This document shows positions 44,929 to 54,377 of a stretch of 64,000 nucleotides of DNA, piece by piece. The notes beneath the pieces are model-generated. The model saw only the letters and a list, made by a program, of their open reading frames with translations, was not told the origin of the DNA and did not search any database. Source of the DNA: Calothrix sp. FI2-JRJ7 (GTDB lineage: Bacteria > Cyanobacteriota > Cyanobacteriia > Cyanobacteriales > Nostocaceae); the NCBI GenBank assembly GCA_019359675.1, contig JAHHGX010000072.1, positions 141,959 through 205,958 on the forward strand, given 5' to 3'. Both the position numbers and the translations under genes were made by a program. Within the stretch, counting starts at the first letter, position 1; the number at the start of each line of letters is the position of its first letter.

Positions 44929-46206
44929 CTAGATTTTTTTTTCAATTGAGAAAAGTGAACTTTTGCCGAATACATATCTAATTCCCCATACACTAAAGAG
45001 AGGCTGAACCAGTCCCTGACAAATAAGTACTGTCACTGCTACCCAAAAGATTCCCCATTTCACAGCAATTAACAAGCTAATTGCAAAAAGGACAGTATAA
45101 ATCAAATTCCAGTAAAGATTAATATGGCTTTTACCTACAGCGTTTAGTAGCAGGTTAGTGGCATTATAAAAGGGGAGCGGTAGAGCCGAGAGACAGATTA
45201 GTACCAAGATTGGAATTGCTGACTCCCATTTTTCCCCAAAAATAATTGGCACATAAAATGGAGCTAAACAAGACTGTAGAACAATGAGTGGAACTACAAA
45301 TGTGGCAGTTGATTTAAGACTACTAAAATATCGGTCTTTAAGCTGCGTGAAGTTTCCACGAACTTCACAAAGATGAGGGAATAAAGCTGAAGTAAAGGCA
45401 TTCATAACATTTAAACTTATCCCCAAGCCAGCATTAAAGGCAAAATAGTATATCCCTAAAGCGTCTATTCCTAGAAAACCACCAACTAATAAATAATCGA
45501 TATTTGCTCTTAACTTACCTAGTAATTCAACGCCAAGTATATCTTTACCAAAATTAGTAATTTCTTGCCATCGCTTTAGCTTCAAAGACTTGGGAGGGCG
45601 CCAGCTATGATTTTTATAATTAATTACAATCCATACAGGAGCGGTTAAAACGGCAGGTAAGACAGCAGCCCACATTCCAAATTTAAATATTGCTAAAATT
45701 ATCGTTAAAATATTACACAGTAAGGACTGAGTAATATTACATAGTGCCATAACATTTAATCGGTTCTCCCGTTGAATCAAAGCGGACTGAACCATGAAAA
45801 TTGGTAACATTAAGTAGACTAGCGCAGTAATGCAAATTGGTAAAATAACCTGCTGATTACCATAAAACAAAGCAACCGGAAAGGCAGCAATACATTGAAT
45901 AATAAAAAGCGAAACACATAAAATCCAATTAAGCCAATATGACGTATCACATATAACTTTTACATCCTGTTCATCAGCCTGAATAATCTTAGCTCCAATT
46001 CCAGATCTAAGGGTAAAAACAGTTGCAAACTCATTAGTAGTTAAAACAACTGCTACCAGTCCGTAATCATAGGGGTTGAAGAGGCGAGCTAAAGTAATAG
46101 TTGTTCCTAAACGAAATATACGGTTTGCTAGCTCCGCTCCCCCTAGCCAACCAACATTGCGAATAAATTGACTTGAAAGTTTTTGTTTCAGCTTATTGAT
46201 TAGCAT
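44929..46206 (-). CDS. Wzx-type polysaccharide flippase
   Basis: 425 residues, highly hydrophobic, with about 12 membrane segments in the MATE/MOP style of oligosaccharide flippases. The start FIRNVGWLGGAELANRIFRL and the segment TITLARLFNPYDYGLVAVVL are typical. It should turn lipid-linked repeat units to the outer face of the cytoplasmic membrane for the Wzy-like polymerase encoded nearby. Confidence 0.88.
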   Translation of the reverse strand: MLINKLKQKLSSQFIRNVGWLGGAELANRIFRLGTTITLARLFNPYDYGLVAVVLTTNEFATVFTLRSGIGAKIIQADEQDVKVICDTSYWLNWILCVSLFIIQCIAAFPVALFYGNQQVILPICITALVYLMLPIFMVQSALIQRENRLNVMALCNITQSLLCNILTIILAIFKFGMWAAVLPAVLTAPVWIVINYKNHSWRPPKSLKLKRWQEITNFGKDILGVELLGKLRANIDYLLVGGFLGIDALGIYYFAFNAGLGISLNVMNAFTSALFPHLCEVRGNFTQLKDRYFSSLKSTATFVVPLIVLQSCLAPFYVPIIFGEKWESAIPILVLICLSALPLPFYNATNLLLNAVGKSHINLYWNLIYTVLFAISLLIAVKWGIFWVAVTVLICQGLVQPLFSVWGIRYVFGKSSLFSIEKKI

Positions 46207-46218
46207 TCGATTACCTTT

Positions 46219-47166
46219 TCAATTATAATTTAATATTCTTTCATCTAACATATCGAGAATTTTGCTATCTTGTGCTAGCTCAAATTTTCTAGCAAAATGA
46301 ATATTTTCAACCGTTAATGCTGGATAATCTTGAAATGTAAGAATACTCGGATGTCCACTTTGAGTGTTATTAAAATTTATATAGCGTTTATTGTCATTGC
46401 AAAGATTAAATAAACCGCTATTAACTAAAATTGTTTGTATAAAAGATTCATCAGGAATACAAGTTTTTTGATAGTAGCTGTTAAATTGAAGATTTTGCTT
46501 GGAAAAGTCGTGTAAATATTGAATACATTTTTTAGAGAGAGTATGGAAATTAGACCCTGCATAACATAAAAACTTTTGATTAAATGGAGTTGAAGTAGCA
46601 CGAATTCCTATCATCAGTCCATAGGAAGAATTAATACGAATAAAGGGCTGAATATTATTGATAAGAATTCGCGGAAACTTGATTAATGCCCGTTGCCAAA
46701 GTGGTAAGTATCTACCTGATCGCCAGTATTGGTAGAGATAGCGATCACTTCCTTCCCTTCTTTTTCTTTCCCAAGGATTTTGTTTTGAATTAGAAAGCGC
46801 ATCAAAATAACAGGAGAAGCCATCATACTTTGTTTCGGCAAGAAATTTTTCAATTTTGGGGAGGGGTTGAGTAGGATAGTCTTGACCAGTAATGTTAACC
46901 AGCCAATCAAATTCAATTTGATGGCTAAAAAGCCAGTTAACAGCATCTAGATAACCTTGAACTATAGAAAAATCTCCTCTTCCCCCTTGACCAATTATTA
47001 CTTCAACCTCTTCTAAGTCGTGTAAGGTAGTTGTGTCTAAATTACAAGATTGGAAGTCATGGCTGACCAATACGTGAGACTTTGGACTTGATTTTTTAAT
47101 AGTTTTGACAAGTCTATATATTTGCTCTGGATTCTTATGAGTTTGGATAAGATAAACAACTTTCAT
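46219..47166 (-). CDS. Family 14 (core-2/I-branching type) glycosyltransferase
   Basis: 315 residues from the ATG at 47166; an upstream in-frame start at 47202 would add a Lys/Phe-rich tail. It shows VVYLIQTHKNPEQIYRLVK, HVLVSHD, WLVNITGQDYPTQPLPKIEK and PDESFIQTILVNS, motifs of GT14 beta-N-acetylglucosaminyl or xylosyl transferases. It may add a branch sugar to the exopolysaccharide. It lies 12 bases before the flippase gene. Confidence 0.8.
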   Translation of the reverse strand: MKVVYLIQTHKNPEQIYRLVKTIKKSSPKSHVLVSHDFQSCNLDTTTLHDLEEVEVIIGQGGRGDFSIVQGYLDAVNWLFSHQIEFDWLVNITGQDYPTQPLPKIEKFLAETKYDGFSCYFDALSNSKQNPWERKRREGSDRYLYQYWRSGRYLPLWQRALIKFPRILINNIQPFIRINSSYGLMIGIRATSTPFNQKFLCYAGSNFHTLSKKCIQYLHDFSKQNLQFNSYYQKTCIPDESFIQTILVNSGLFNLCNDNKRYINFNNTQSGHPSILTFQDYPALTVENIHFARKFELAQDSKILDMLDERILNYN

Positions 47167-47236
47167 AATAATTTTTAATTTACATTTAAAAAAAATAAAC
47201 AATAAGAAATATATGATTTAATTTAATAACCACAAT

Positions 47237-48481
47237 CTATACTTTTTCTTTAAATGCAATACCCATAATTACTAAACCCGGCCAATAAAGGTATGCCAAA
47301 CCTTCTATTCTTTCACCAAAAGTGAATAAAATTAAAACTATCAGTACGCTTAAAGCTACTCTAGCGGTTGGATTTTTATATGATTTATAAAGTAAATCTA
47401 CAAAGCTCCATAATAAGGGAACAGCTAATGCAAATAAACCTACAAGTCCTTTATCAAATAAAAGACCAAACCAGGTATGATGAGTGCCAATAGGCATATG
47501 TTTTGTAAATGCAGGCCCGCGCGGATCAACAATTCCGTGACCCCATATCGGCGCTTCCTTCCAACGCTCCAAAGCTACACGACCTAAGACTTCTCTAAGC
47601 CTCGAAGAACTAGCTCTAGCTTTAGAGAACTGTTCCTTGAAGGTTTGAAAAAAATTTATCAGTGGGGGAGCAAATATACCAGTAAAGAAACCTACTACAC
47701 CTGTTGTAATTTGCACTTTGGGTTGAGTAAAGTTAACCAAAAACCAAGTCAGTAACGGAACAATGACAAGACATAGCATCGCTAACCGTGAAAATGAAGC
47801 TATTATCATTGCTATAGAACCAACCATACCAATAAATCGCCATTTTTTATTCGACTCCTGACAAGCAAGGAAGAAATAGACACAACCTACCAATCCCAAA
47901 GCTGGAGGCCAAGGTGTAAACAATTGCAAACGAGTTTGATAAGTTTCTTCTTCAAATCCATAAAGTACTACGTTATAAAGTTCTTCACCATTTCCTCCTA
48001 TAAGCCGCAGTGGAGAAGTGTATAAAGTGGGTGGTAGATGTAGAGTAAATGCTAGATAAAAAATAGGAATTATAATTATACTTTGCAAGCAAAGAATACA
48101 GACACCGCGATAAAGTAATTTTGGTCGGATGTTTAGGCAACCAATAAGAGGAAATAACGCCATATAAGCCCATGTCCTCGCCCAATTTATCGATGAAGTA
48201 ATTAATTTTGGTACTCCTAAATCAAAGTTGACATGAGCCATAAATAAAGCTACTTCCATAACCAACATAGAAATAATCCATACCCATACAGTAGAAGGAA
48301 TTATTAATATTTCGTTAGTTGGTGTATTTTCCGTTTGGTTCCAAAGTTTTTTGCCTAGGTATAGCGTTAGCAACCACGCAACTAGAGACATTAAGATGTA
48401 CTGCGCTCCCAAAAAGTAAAAACCATAAATTCCTATTAAGCAGTACCAAACTATTTTTTCTTCTAAATTTTCAGGTTTCAT
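47237..48481 (-). CDS. Wzy-like O-antigen polymerase/ligase family protein
   Basis: 414 residues with about 11 membrane segments. The family's large extracytoplasmic loop and motif are visible as IIASFSRLAMLCLVIVPLLT and later ALERWKEAPIWGHGI followed by HMPIGTHHTWFGLLFDKGLV, in which the His residues are conserved. Its position between the chain-length protein and the flippase makes a polymerase more likely than a ligase. The initial hydrophobic segment starts right after the ATG at 48481. Confidence 0.85.
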   Translation of the reverse strand: MKPENLEEKIVWYCLIGIYGFYFLGAQYILMSLVAWLLTLYLGKKLWNQTENTPTNEILIIPSTVWVWIISMLVMEVALFMAHVNFDLGVPKLITSSINWARTWAYMALFPLIGCLNIRPKLLYRGVCILCLQSIIIIPIFYLAFTLHLPPTLYTSPLRLIGGNGEELYNVVLYGFEEETYQTRLQLFTPWPPALGLVGCVYFFLACQESNKKWRFIGMVGSIAMIIASFSRLAMLCLVIVPLLTWFLVNFTQPKVQITTGVVGFFTGIFAPPLINFFQTFKEQFSKARASSSRLREVLGRVALERWKEAPIWGHGIVDPRGPAFTKHMPIGTHHTWFGLLFDKGLVGLFALAVPLLWSFVDLLYKSYKNPTARVALSVLIVLILFTFGERIEGLAYLYWPGLVIMGIAFKEKV

Positions 48482-48590
48482 GCGAATTGCAATTAAAAAT
48501 ATTAAGTTTTCTAGGCATTCAATAATTTTAGTTTTTGTTGTAAATTAGGATGTCATTTGTAACCACATACGTATAACTTAATAACTAAAT

Positions 48591-50021
48591 TTATATATCA
48601 GTAATTTTACGTTTGCGCTCGCAAAATTCGCCACTGTGCTTCTTACGCTCACGTAGCCAAAATAATCCTAAACCAGTGCTTGAAAAAAGAGACCCAACAG
48701 CAGCACTTAGAAAAACATATGCTTTTTTAGGCTCAGTAGGACTATCAGGTAAGCTAGCTTGTGCGACAATTTGAATTAGTGGATAAGAGCCAAAGGTATT
48801 TGATTTGCCAATATCTAATCTAGTTAAAGTGGAAGAAAAGACGGCTTCAGCAACTTGCATATCTCGTTTGAGCGCATCCAAGTTAGACTCCTTTTGTACT
48901 AAGTTTTTAAGTCTATTTTCAAGCAAGTTAATTTGTTGGTCTATTTCTTGAGCTTGAGCTGTAAGTCCCTTTTGATCTGCCTGTACTTTAACTAGTTCTT
49001 GGAAAAGACTGTCTCGACCGCTTTCAGAGTTAGTGTTACTAAGGTTTAATTGCTTTATGGTTGCTAGACTGACTGGGCGCCCTAAAACGGATTGACTACG
49101 CGCTAACAAAGCTTGTTGAGCAGCATCTCGCTTGGCTTTTTCTGTAACTAGTGTTGGATGGTTAGGTAAAAATTTTGATTCTAAAATAACTACGGCAGCG
49201 CTAGCATCACTATAGTTTTTTAAGTTCTGCTGAAATACCTGATCTGTTTGAAGAACAAAAGCATCTGTAGCTTGCGGCGCCGATAATTTTAAATTAGCCG
49301 ATAGTTGTTCTAGACGAGTGCTAGCTTGCTGCTGACTCGCTAATATTTCGGCTCGTTGCCTGCGTAGTTGTTCAATGTTAGTTGTTAGATCCTTAATTTG
49401 ATCTTCAGAGTTCAAACCTGAACTCGCTTTGTAGTCGGAAAGACGCTTCTGAGCGCTTTGCAATTTTTTCTGCGAGGAATCGAGACCTGTTTGGAAACCT
49501 ACATCTCGTCGAATAGCTTCTTGAGTTCTCAGCTCACTTAGTCTAGCTTCCAGGGCTTTGTAAAAAGCTAAAGATTTATTTTGCGCTTCTTGGGGACTCG
49601 CACCTTTAAACTCAACGGTCATGATGGTAGTGTTGTCCATCACTTTTATTCGCGGAGTGCCGAACTCTGCTGGGAGCATATTGAGACTAGTAGCAGCTGC
49701 TTTCAGTACAGGTTCGCTCTCTGCTATAAATTTATAATTCTCCCTTGGGTCTTGAGTAGAACTAGAAGAATACGGTGACGAATTTTCATATGAAGCTTGA
49801 CCAATGCCTGGTAAACTTACATTAGCATTTGAACTTGCCCCAGGCAAATTAATTGCGGAGTAACTAGTATAAGTTGGTGGTGTAACCTTTAGATAAAGAA
49901 AAGCTGAACTCCAAAAGGCAATATTGGTAGCTAAACCTAAAAGTAAGTAACGCTGCCAACGTCCTTGCCTTGCTACTGGTTTGCCAGGGTATCCAGCGGA
50001 GATTTCTATATAATTGGTCAT
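48591..50021 (-). CDS. Wzz/GumC-type polysaccharide chain-length and export protein
   Basis: 476 residues. The first membrane helix (about 25-45) contains LLLGLATNIAFWSSAFLYL, a long periplasmic coiled-coil part lies between about 150 and 400, and the Pro-rich PDSPTEPKKAYVF precedes the second helix near 430-450. There is no C-terminal tyrosine kinase, and no outer membrane channel (Wza-like) gene is in the window. It is the first gene of the main exopolysaccharide unit, with element B about 157 bases upstream. Confidence 0.88.
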   Translation of the reverse strand: MTNYIEISAGYPGKPVARQGRWQRYLLLGLATNIAFWSSAFLYLKVTPPTYTSYSAINLPGASSNANVSLPGIGQASYENSSPYSSSSTQDPRENYKFIAESEPVLKAAATSLNMLPAEFGTPRIKVMDNTTIMTVEFKGASPQEAQNKSLAFYKALEARLSELRTQEAIRRDVGFQTGLDSSQKKLQSAQKRLSDYKASSGLNSEDQIKDLTTNIEQLRRQRAEILASQQQASTRLEQLSANLKLSAPQATDAFVLQTDQVFQQNLKNYSDASAAVVILESKFLPNHPTLVTEKAKRDAAQQALLARSQSVLGRPVSLATIKQLNLSNTNSESGRDSLFQELVKVQADQKGLTAQAQEIDQQINLLENRLKNLVQKESNLDALKRDMQVAEAVFSSTLTRLDIGKSNTFGSYPLIQIVAQASLPDSPTEPKKAYVFLSAAVGSLFSSTGLGLFWLRERKKHSGEFCERKRKITDI

Positions 50022-50177
50022 TACTAAAAATCCTCTAAAGTCTAGAACTGGCGGAGCTGCATAATGTGCGGAGCATTATGGAATCGCTTTACATACTCAA
50101 TGGCTAATACCATAAATGATATAAAACTTTACTTACGAGTCTTAGTATAGTTTGCTCCTAAAACAGTGATACTCAAC

Positions 50178-50253
50178 ACTATCTGAAGGTTAAAATCACG
50201 CTTAATCCAGACAGTATCCGATGGGAGAAATAAAATTATCCACTCAGCTATCC
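50178..50253 (-). promoter_or_regulatory. Shared exopolysaccharide upstream element, copy B
   Basis: Reads ACTATCTGAAGGTTA at one end and ATAAAATTATCCACTCAGC plus TATCC at the other on the plus strand, almost identical to copy A at both ends, including GGGAGAAATAAAATTATCC versus GGGGAAATAAAATTATCC. Confidence 0.65.
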
Positions 50254-50893
50254 GGCGCACGGGCACCCAGATGAATCCGGAGGGCGCAGGGCTGGGAAGT
50301 ATATAGATGACCCGCAATTTGAGGGCGCTAATTCCTGCCATTTTTAAGCCTAAGCCTCAAGGGTACTGCGACAGGAGCGCTAGCCAGGACGTAGAGGAAC
50401 CATAGCTAATAGATTAAACATACTAGCTCAATGTCAAGGCAAAATAAAATATTAAAAAATCATAATGAAACTTTTGATACTCTGTAGAAGCGTTAAAACT
50501 TGCGAACGATACCGAGTATGGCTTATCAAGTGTAGTATTTACACCACTGAATTACGGTGCAGCATACTCTGCACGCTTACTTATTTTAAGTGTAAATCTG
50601 TATTGGAAAATGCCATCATGCGGGGCGGGTGCGCGATTGATTTTCGTTCACAATTAGAGTAAACCTGCCCTACTCTAGACACAGAGACCATAGAGAAAAA
50701 TATAGCGAACAAATGGAAAGCATATTGTTTATATAGTATATCAAATCTTTGTAATTTAAAACATCATTCAATCAATATAAACAAAACATGAGTTTTAAGT
50801 ACTTCTAAAGTATGATTTTTTGGCGTAATTAGGCGTAATTAGCTTTTCAGTTAGATAATGATTTTAGGATTTTTATAGTGTTTGAAAAAAATT

Positions 50894-50955
50894 GGATACA
50901 CATTAACATTGTACAAAGGTAATATATTGCGCCTATACAACGTTAATATGTATCC
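50894..50955. promoter_or_regulatory. Long inverted repeat upstream of the SemiSWEET-ABC pair
   Basis: Arms of 20 bases (50894-50913 and 50936-50955) match at 18 positions and enclose 22 bases. The right arm is 42 bases from the ATG at 50998. It may be an operator, an RNA stem in the 5' leader, or the relic of a small element. Confidence 0.55.
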
Positions 50956-50997
50956 ATTGAATTAAGCTTGGTTATTAAAATAGCTTTAGTTAGTAAT

Positions 50998-51261
50998 ATG
51001 AAAGAAATAGTTACCTTTTTATTTGGTTTAGGTTTTATATTTAACGCTAGTTTGTTTGTTCCACAAGCAATTAGAGTTTACAAAACTAAAAGCTCTAGAA
51101 ATATTTCGTTAATAACTTTTGCTGGTTTTAATATTATTCAATTCAATGGTGTTTTATATGGTTATTACTACAACGACATGATTTTGATGTATGGTAATAT
51201 AATTAGTTTTATTAGCTGTGCAATTGTAACTCTATTGGCGATATATTATAGATTTAAATAA
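50998..51261 (+). CDS. SemiSWEET-like PQ-loop membrane protein
   Basis: 87 residues from the ATG at 50998 (a TTG at 50968 would add ten). It has three membrane helices. The PQ-loop is seen in FVPQAIRVYKTKSSRNISLI near residues 23-42, and FAGFNIIQFNGVLYGYY supplies the Asn-containing second helix. SemiSWEETs dimerise to form small sugar carriers. It ends four bases before the ABC exporter gene, so both are probably on one transcript. Confidence 0.8.
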   Translation: MKEIVTFLFGLGFIFNASLFVPQAIRVYKTKSSRNISLITFAGFNIIQFNGVLYGYYYNDMILMYGNIISFISCAIVTLLAIYYRFK

Positions 51262-51265
51262 ATTA

Positions 51266-53020
51266 ATGACGGCAAATATCAACTCTCAACCCCCCACACT
51301 GCAACGCTTTGCCCAATATCTAATTCCCTACCGTCGTCAAATTCCTGTGGCGGTTTTTTTCGTTTCTATCGGCGCCTTCTCGCAAGGTGTGGCGCCTTTT
51401 TTGATTGGTTGGTCGATAGATAATTTAATTGCCAAGGGTAATTTATCTGGATTGATGCAAATGCTAGTTGTTGTACTAGCTGTGTATTTAATCGGATTTT
51501 CGGCGTTTCGCGGACATATTCTTCGCACTAACTGGATTACCCAAAACGTACTCGCACAACTTCGTCAAGATATTTTTACAAAAATACAAACTTTACCTCT
51601 TTCGTTCTTTGATACGAGTTCAGCAGGTGACTTAATGAGTCGCTTGCTTAATGATGTTAGTACTGTAAACCAAGTATTTGGACTCGCTATTGCTCAAATT
51701 GTTGGTAGTGTATTTAGTTTAGTTGGAATTGCTTTAGCTATGCTAGCTGTAAATTTACAGTTAGGGTTGCTAAGTAATATACTAGTGCCGTTAGTAATTA
51801 TTCTTACTACATTATTTGGAGGTTGGGCGCGTACTAAATTCCGTTTAACTCGTACTAGTATAGGTGAATTATCTAGTAGATTAGAGGAAGATTTAAGCAG
51901 TGTTAGAGAAGCACAAGCTTTTAATCGAATTGAACGCAATATAAATGATTTTCGCCGTTTGAATGCGATAAATCGAGATGCGAATATTCAGGCAACGGCA
52001 ATAACAGCAGCATTTTTACCGACTATCGATGTTTTAAATACGCTTTCGCTTGGGGGTGTATTAGCGTATGGTGGTTATCTAGCGGTGGTAGGTAAGATGA
52101 CGGTGGGAACTGTAACGGCATTTCTTCTTTACGTTCAGCAGTTTTTCCAACCTATTCAAATATTAAGCCAATTCTATACACAAGCGCAATCAGCAGTTGC
52201 TGGACTTGAGCGAATTTTCTTGCTTTTAGACGAACCATCACAGCTTAAAGATGCTCCTGATGCTAGAGAAATGCCACCAATTCAAGGTGGAGTTAGTTTT
52301 GAAAATGTTTCGTTTGGTTATAAAGCTAATCAAACAGTGCTGAAAAATGTCTCTTTTTGCACAGCACCAGGACAAATGATAGCGCTTGTCGGTGCCACCG
52401 GGGCAGGAAAGAGTACAATTATTAACTTGATATTACGCTTTTACGATGTTACTAGTGGAAGAGTCAAAGTCGATGGTATAGATGTTCGCTCTGTTACACA
52501 AGCTTCTTTACGTTCTCAAATTGGGATTGTGCTTCAGGACATGATATTGTTCAGTGGTAGCATTGCCGAGAATATCGCTTTTGGGCGCCCGGATGCAACA
52601 ACTACAGAAATTGAAACTGCTGCTAAAGTCGCTAATGTCCACGGATTTATTATGACGCTGCCACAAGGTTATGATACTGTGGTTGGCGCCCGTGGTGTAA
52701 CCCTAAGCCTTGGACAAAGACAACTTGTTAGTATTGCACGGGCAGTTTTGGTCAACCCAAGAATTTTAATTTTAGATGAAGCAACTAGCAGCATCGATAC
52801 TCGCACCGAAGAGTTAGTACAAGACGCAATAGCCAAAATTCTCAAAAATCGTACAAGCTTCGTTATTGCCCATCGCCTTAGTACTGTAACGCAAGCCGAT
52901 AAAGTAATGGTAATTCAGCAAGGGCAAATTCTGGAACAGGGAACCCATACTGAACTTATTGCCATAAACGGAGTTTATGCAAATCTCTATGCTCTCCAAC
53001 TAGGAACTGACAAATCTTAG
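51266..53020 (+). CDS. ABC exporter half-transporter
   Basis: 584 residues of the ABCB/MsbA type: six membrane helices (about 25-320), Walker A in GATGAGKST, Q-loop LQDMILFSG, a signature reading LSLGQRQL instead of LSGGQ, Walker B ILILDEATSS with the catalytic Glu, and the H-loop in VIAHRLST. The altered signature (Gly to Leu) is found in some heterodimeric exporters. It differs in sequence from the exporter at 16504-18375, which has LSGGQ but LDDS; no partner is adjacent. Confidence 0.92.
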   Translation: MTANINSQPPTLQRFAQYLIPYRRQIPVAVFFVSIGAFSQGVAPFLIGWSIDNLIAKGNLSGLMQMLVVVLAVYLIGFSAFRGHILRTNWITQNVLAQLRQDIFTKIQTLPLSFFDTSSAGDLMSRLLNDVSTVNQVFGLAIAQIVGSVFSLVGIALAMLAVNLQLGLLSNILVPLVIILTTLFGGWARTKFRLTRTSIGELSSRLEEDLSSVREAQAFNRIERNINDFRRLNAINRDANIQATAITAAFLPTIDVLNTLSLGGVLAYGGYLAVVGKMTVGTVTAFLLYVQQFFQPIQILSQFYTQAQSAVAGLERIFLLLDEPSQLKDAPDAREMPPIQGGVSFENVSFGYKANQTVLKNVSFCTAPGQMIALVGATGAGKSTIINLILRFYDVTSGRVKVDGIDVRSVTQASLRSQIGIVLQDMILFSGSIAENIAFGRPDATTTEIETAAKVANVHGFIMTLPQGYDTVVGARGVTLSLGQRQLVSIARAVLVNPRILILDEATSSIDTRTEELVQDAIAKILKNRTSFVIAHRLSTVTQADKVMVIQQGQILEQGTHTELIAINGVYANLYALQLGTDKS

Positions 53021-53028
53021 AAACCTTA

Positions 53029-53092
53029 GAAACCGGGTTTCTTGTCAATATCTTGTAAGAAAACAATAATTTTACATAGAAACCCGGTTTCT
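53029..53092. repeat. GAAACCGGG repeat element of about 65 bp, copy 1
   Basis: Bounded by AGAAACCGGGTTTCT and AGAAACCCGGTTTCT with the inner text TTGTCAATATCTTG. The same arrangement occurs at 58501-58567. It follows the ABC exporter stop and may end its transcript. Confidence 0.75.
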
Positions 53093-53292
53093 CAAACTAT
53101 CGGTAGAGATGACAGTGTTACCACTGATAGATGTTAATACATAGCTTTTTGAATAATGATTATTTAAAGTAGAAATACTCGAACAATTTAGCTGTATTTT
53201 AGAACTTTGCTGTTCGTGTCATCGGCCATAGGTAAGTGTGGCATAGCCGCGCCTACCGTTGTGTATTAATTAAATAATTTGCGGAGGGTGGA

Positions 53293-54102
53293 ATGCCGAT
53301 TACAATTCGGAAAGATATTGCCTACACTATTCTAAAAAAAATTAGCGATAGTGGGCAAGAAATGCATGAAGTTAAATTTGAAGATACTGACTTAGCAGGG
53401 TTAAATGTCACCGAAGCTGACCTTTTAGGACATTTAGATTATCTTAATCAAAATCACTTTATCAAAGCTAAATTTTCTGGAAATGCTTATGCAGAACCAG
53501 CAAAATTAGCTGAAGAAATTTTGCACCCAGAAAAAATAGAGTTTGAGGGAGGCGAAATTACTGAGAAAGGGCGCAAATTACTTAATAAAATTGAAACCGA
53601 GTTATCAAAGGCATCAGGGGGGGCAGAAGTTAATATCGCTTCTAAAGATTTGCCATTTTTAGAAAAAGTGTTGCTCAGAAGTGGTTTAGAAGATATTTTT
53701 GATGCTAGAGATGTAACCGAGGTTGTCTTTCGAGTCATGCGTGACTTAATGACAACCGAAACTGCTGACCGAGTTGAAGCAGAACTGCACAAAGAAGCAC
53801 TACCAGCAGAAGATAAATCGCTGCAAATGGAAATTGCCGATTTATGGCACGATACAAACCCAATTGTAGGCTTTCTGAGTCGCGTTCGTCCACCGTGGCA
53901 AGGACCAGGAATCTTTAAAATCGATTCTGACCGTTTCTTATTCAGGGTTGCTAACGAGAGCAGTTTTTCGCACGAAGTAGACCGTGAACAAGTCGTAAAG
54001 GCTGTATTTTCTGCTACCAAGGAAGAACTTTCACAAGAACGTATTCAGGAAATAGCTAGCTGGCTACCTGACTATGTTCGTAAACTCTGGGAAGAAGCGT
54101 AA
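53293..54102 (+). CDS. DUF2267 domain protein
   Basis: 269 residues, soluble. The N-terminal part (1-100) looks like a winged-helix domain (LAGLNVTEADLLGHLDYLNQ, then GGEITEKGRKLLNKIE). A DUF2267 helical domain lies at about 110-200, with VFRVMRDLMTTETADRVEAE. GGAGG lies eight bases before the ATG. No function has been established for the domain; the fusion to a winged-helix-like start is notable. A GC-rich hairpin follows at 54127-54153. Confidence 0.75.
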   Translation: MPITIRKDIAYTILKKISDSGQEMHEVKFEDTDLAGLNVTEADLLGHLDYLNQNHFIKAKFSGNAYAEPAKLAEEILHPEKIEFEGGEITEKGRKLLNKIETELSKASGGAEVNIASKDLPFLEKVLLRSGLEDIFDARDVTEVVFRVMRDLMTTETADRVEAELHKEALPAEDKSLQMEIADLWHDTNPIVGFLSRVRPPWQGPGIFKIDSDRFLFRVANESSFSHEVDREQVVKAVFSATKEELSQERIQEIASWLPDYVRKLWEEA

Positions 54103-54126
54103 TTATAATTACCATATTAAATCACC

Positions 54127-54153
54127 TAGGGGCGCGGTTCAACAGTGCCCCTA
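54127..54153 (+). terminator. GC-rich hairpin after the DUF2267 gene
   Basis: Arms TAGGGGC and GCCCCTA pair perfectly around a 13-base loop. There is no clear U-run, so it is a weak terminator or a processing site. Confidence 0.4.
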
Positions 54154-54377
54154 TAACTATGTCAACCAGTATAATAAAGATGGGTTGAGGCGCCGTCAAC
54201 TAACGTGTCAAACCCTTAAATACGAAGGTTAACCTTTGCTTCAAAACCGACCCCCATGCTAGAATAATCTGCTATACTGGCTATCTAAGATTTATATTCG
54301 GTTGTGAAAATCATTTTAGCTTTTAAAACGGTTTCTCCGAATCTAATTCTCTACGTGTCCCGATTTTGGAGATCCCA

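Larger units (their letters stand above)
50022..50997. other. Intergenic region between the exopolysaccharide cluster and the SemiSWEET gene
   Basis: About 970 bases. It contains the shared element B (50178-50253) and a long inverted repeat (50894-50955). Short open frames at 50129-50341 and 50465-50662 have no protein character. The promoter of the main exopolysaccharide operon should lie next to 50021. Confidence 0.6.

Noticed and set aside
31031..50021. Possible identification of the cluster as heterocyst envelope polysaccharide (hep) genes
   Set aside because: The gene types fit any Wzx/Wzy exopolysaccharide locus; nothing seen is specific for the heterocyst envelope.
50129..50662. Two small frames upstream of the SemiSWEET gene (50129-50341 and 50465-50662)
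   Set aside because: No start signals, biased and unprotein-like composition; the first overlaps the shared upstream element B.
53487..54020. 177-codon antisense frame in the DUF2267 gene
   Set aside because: Shadow of the sense gene; Ser/Lys-rich, no start signal.
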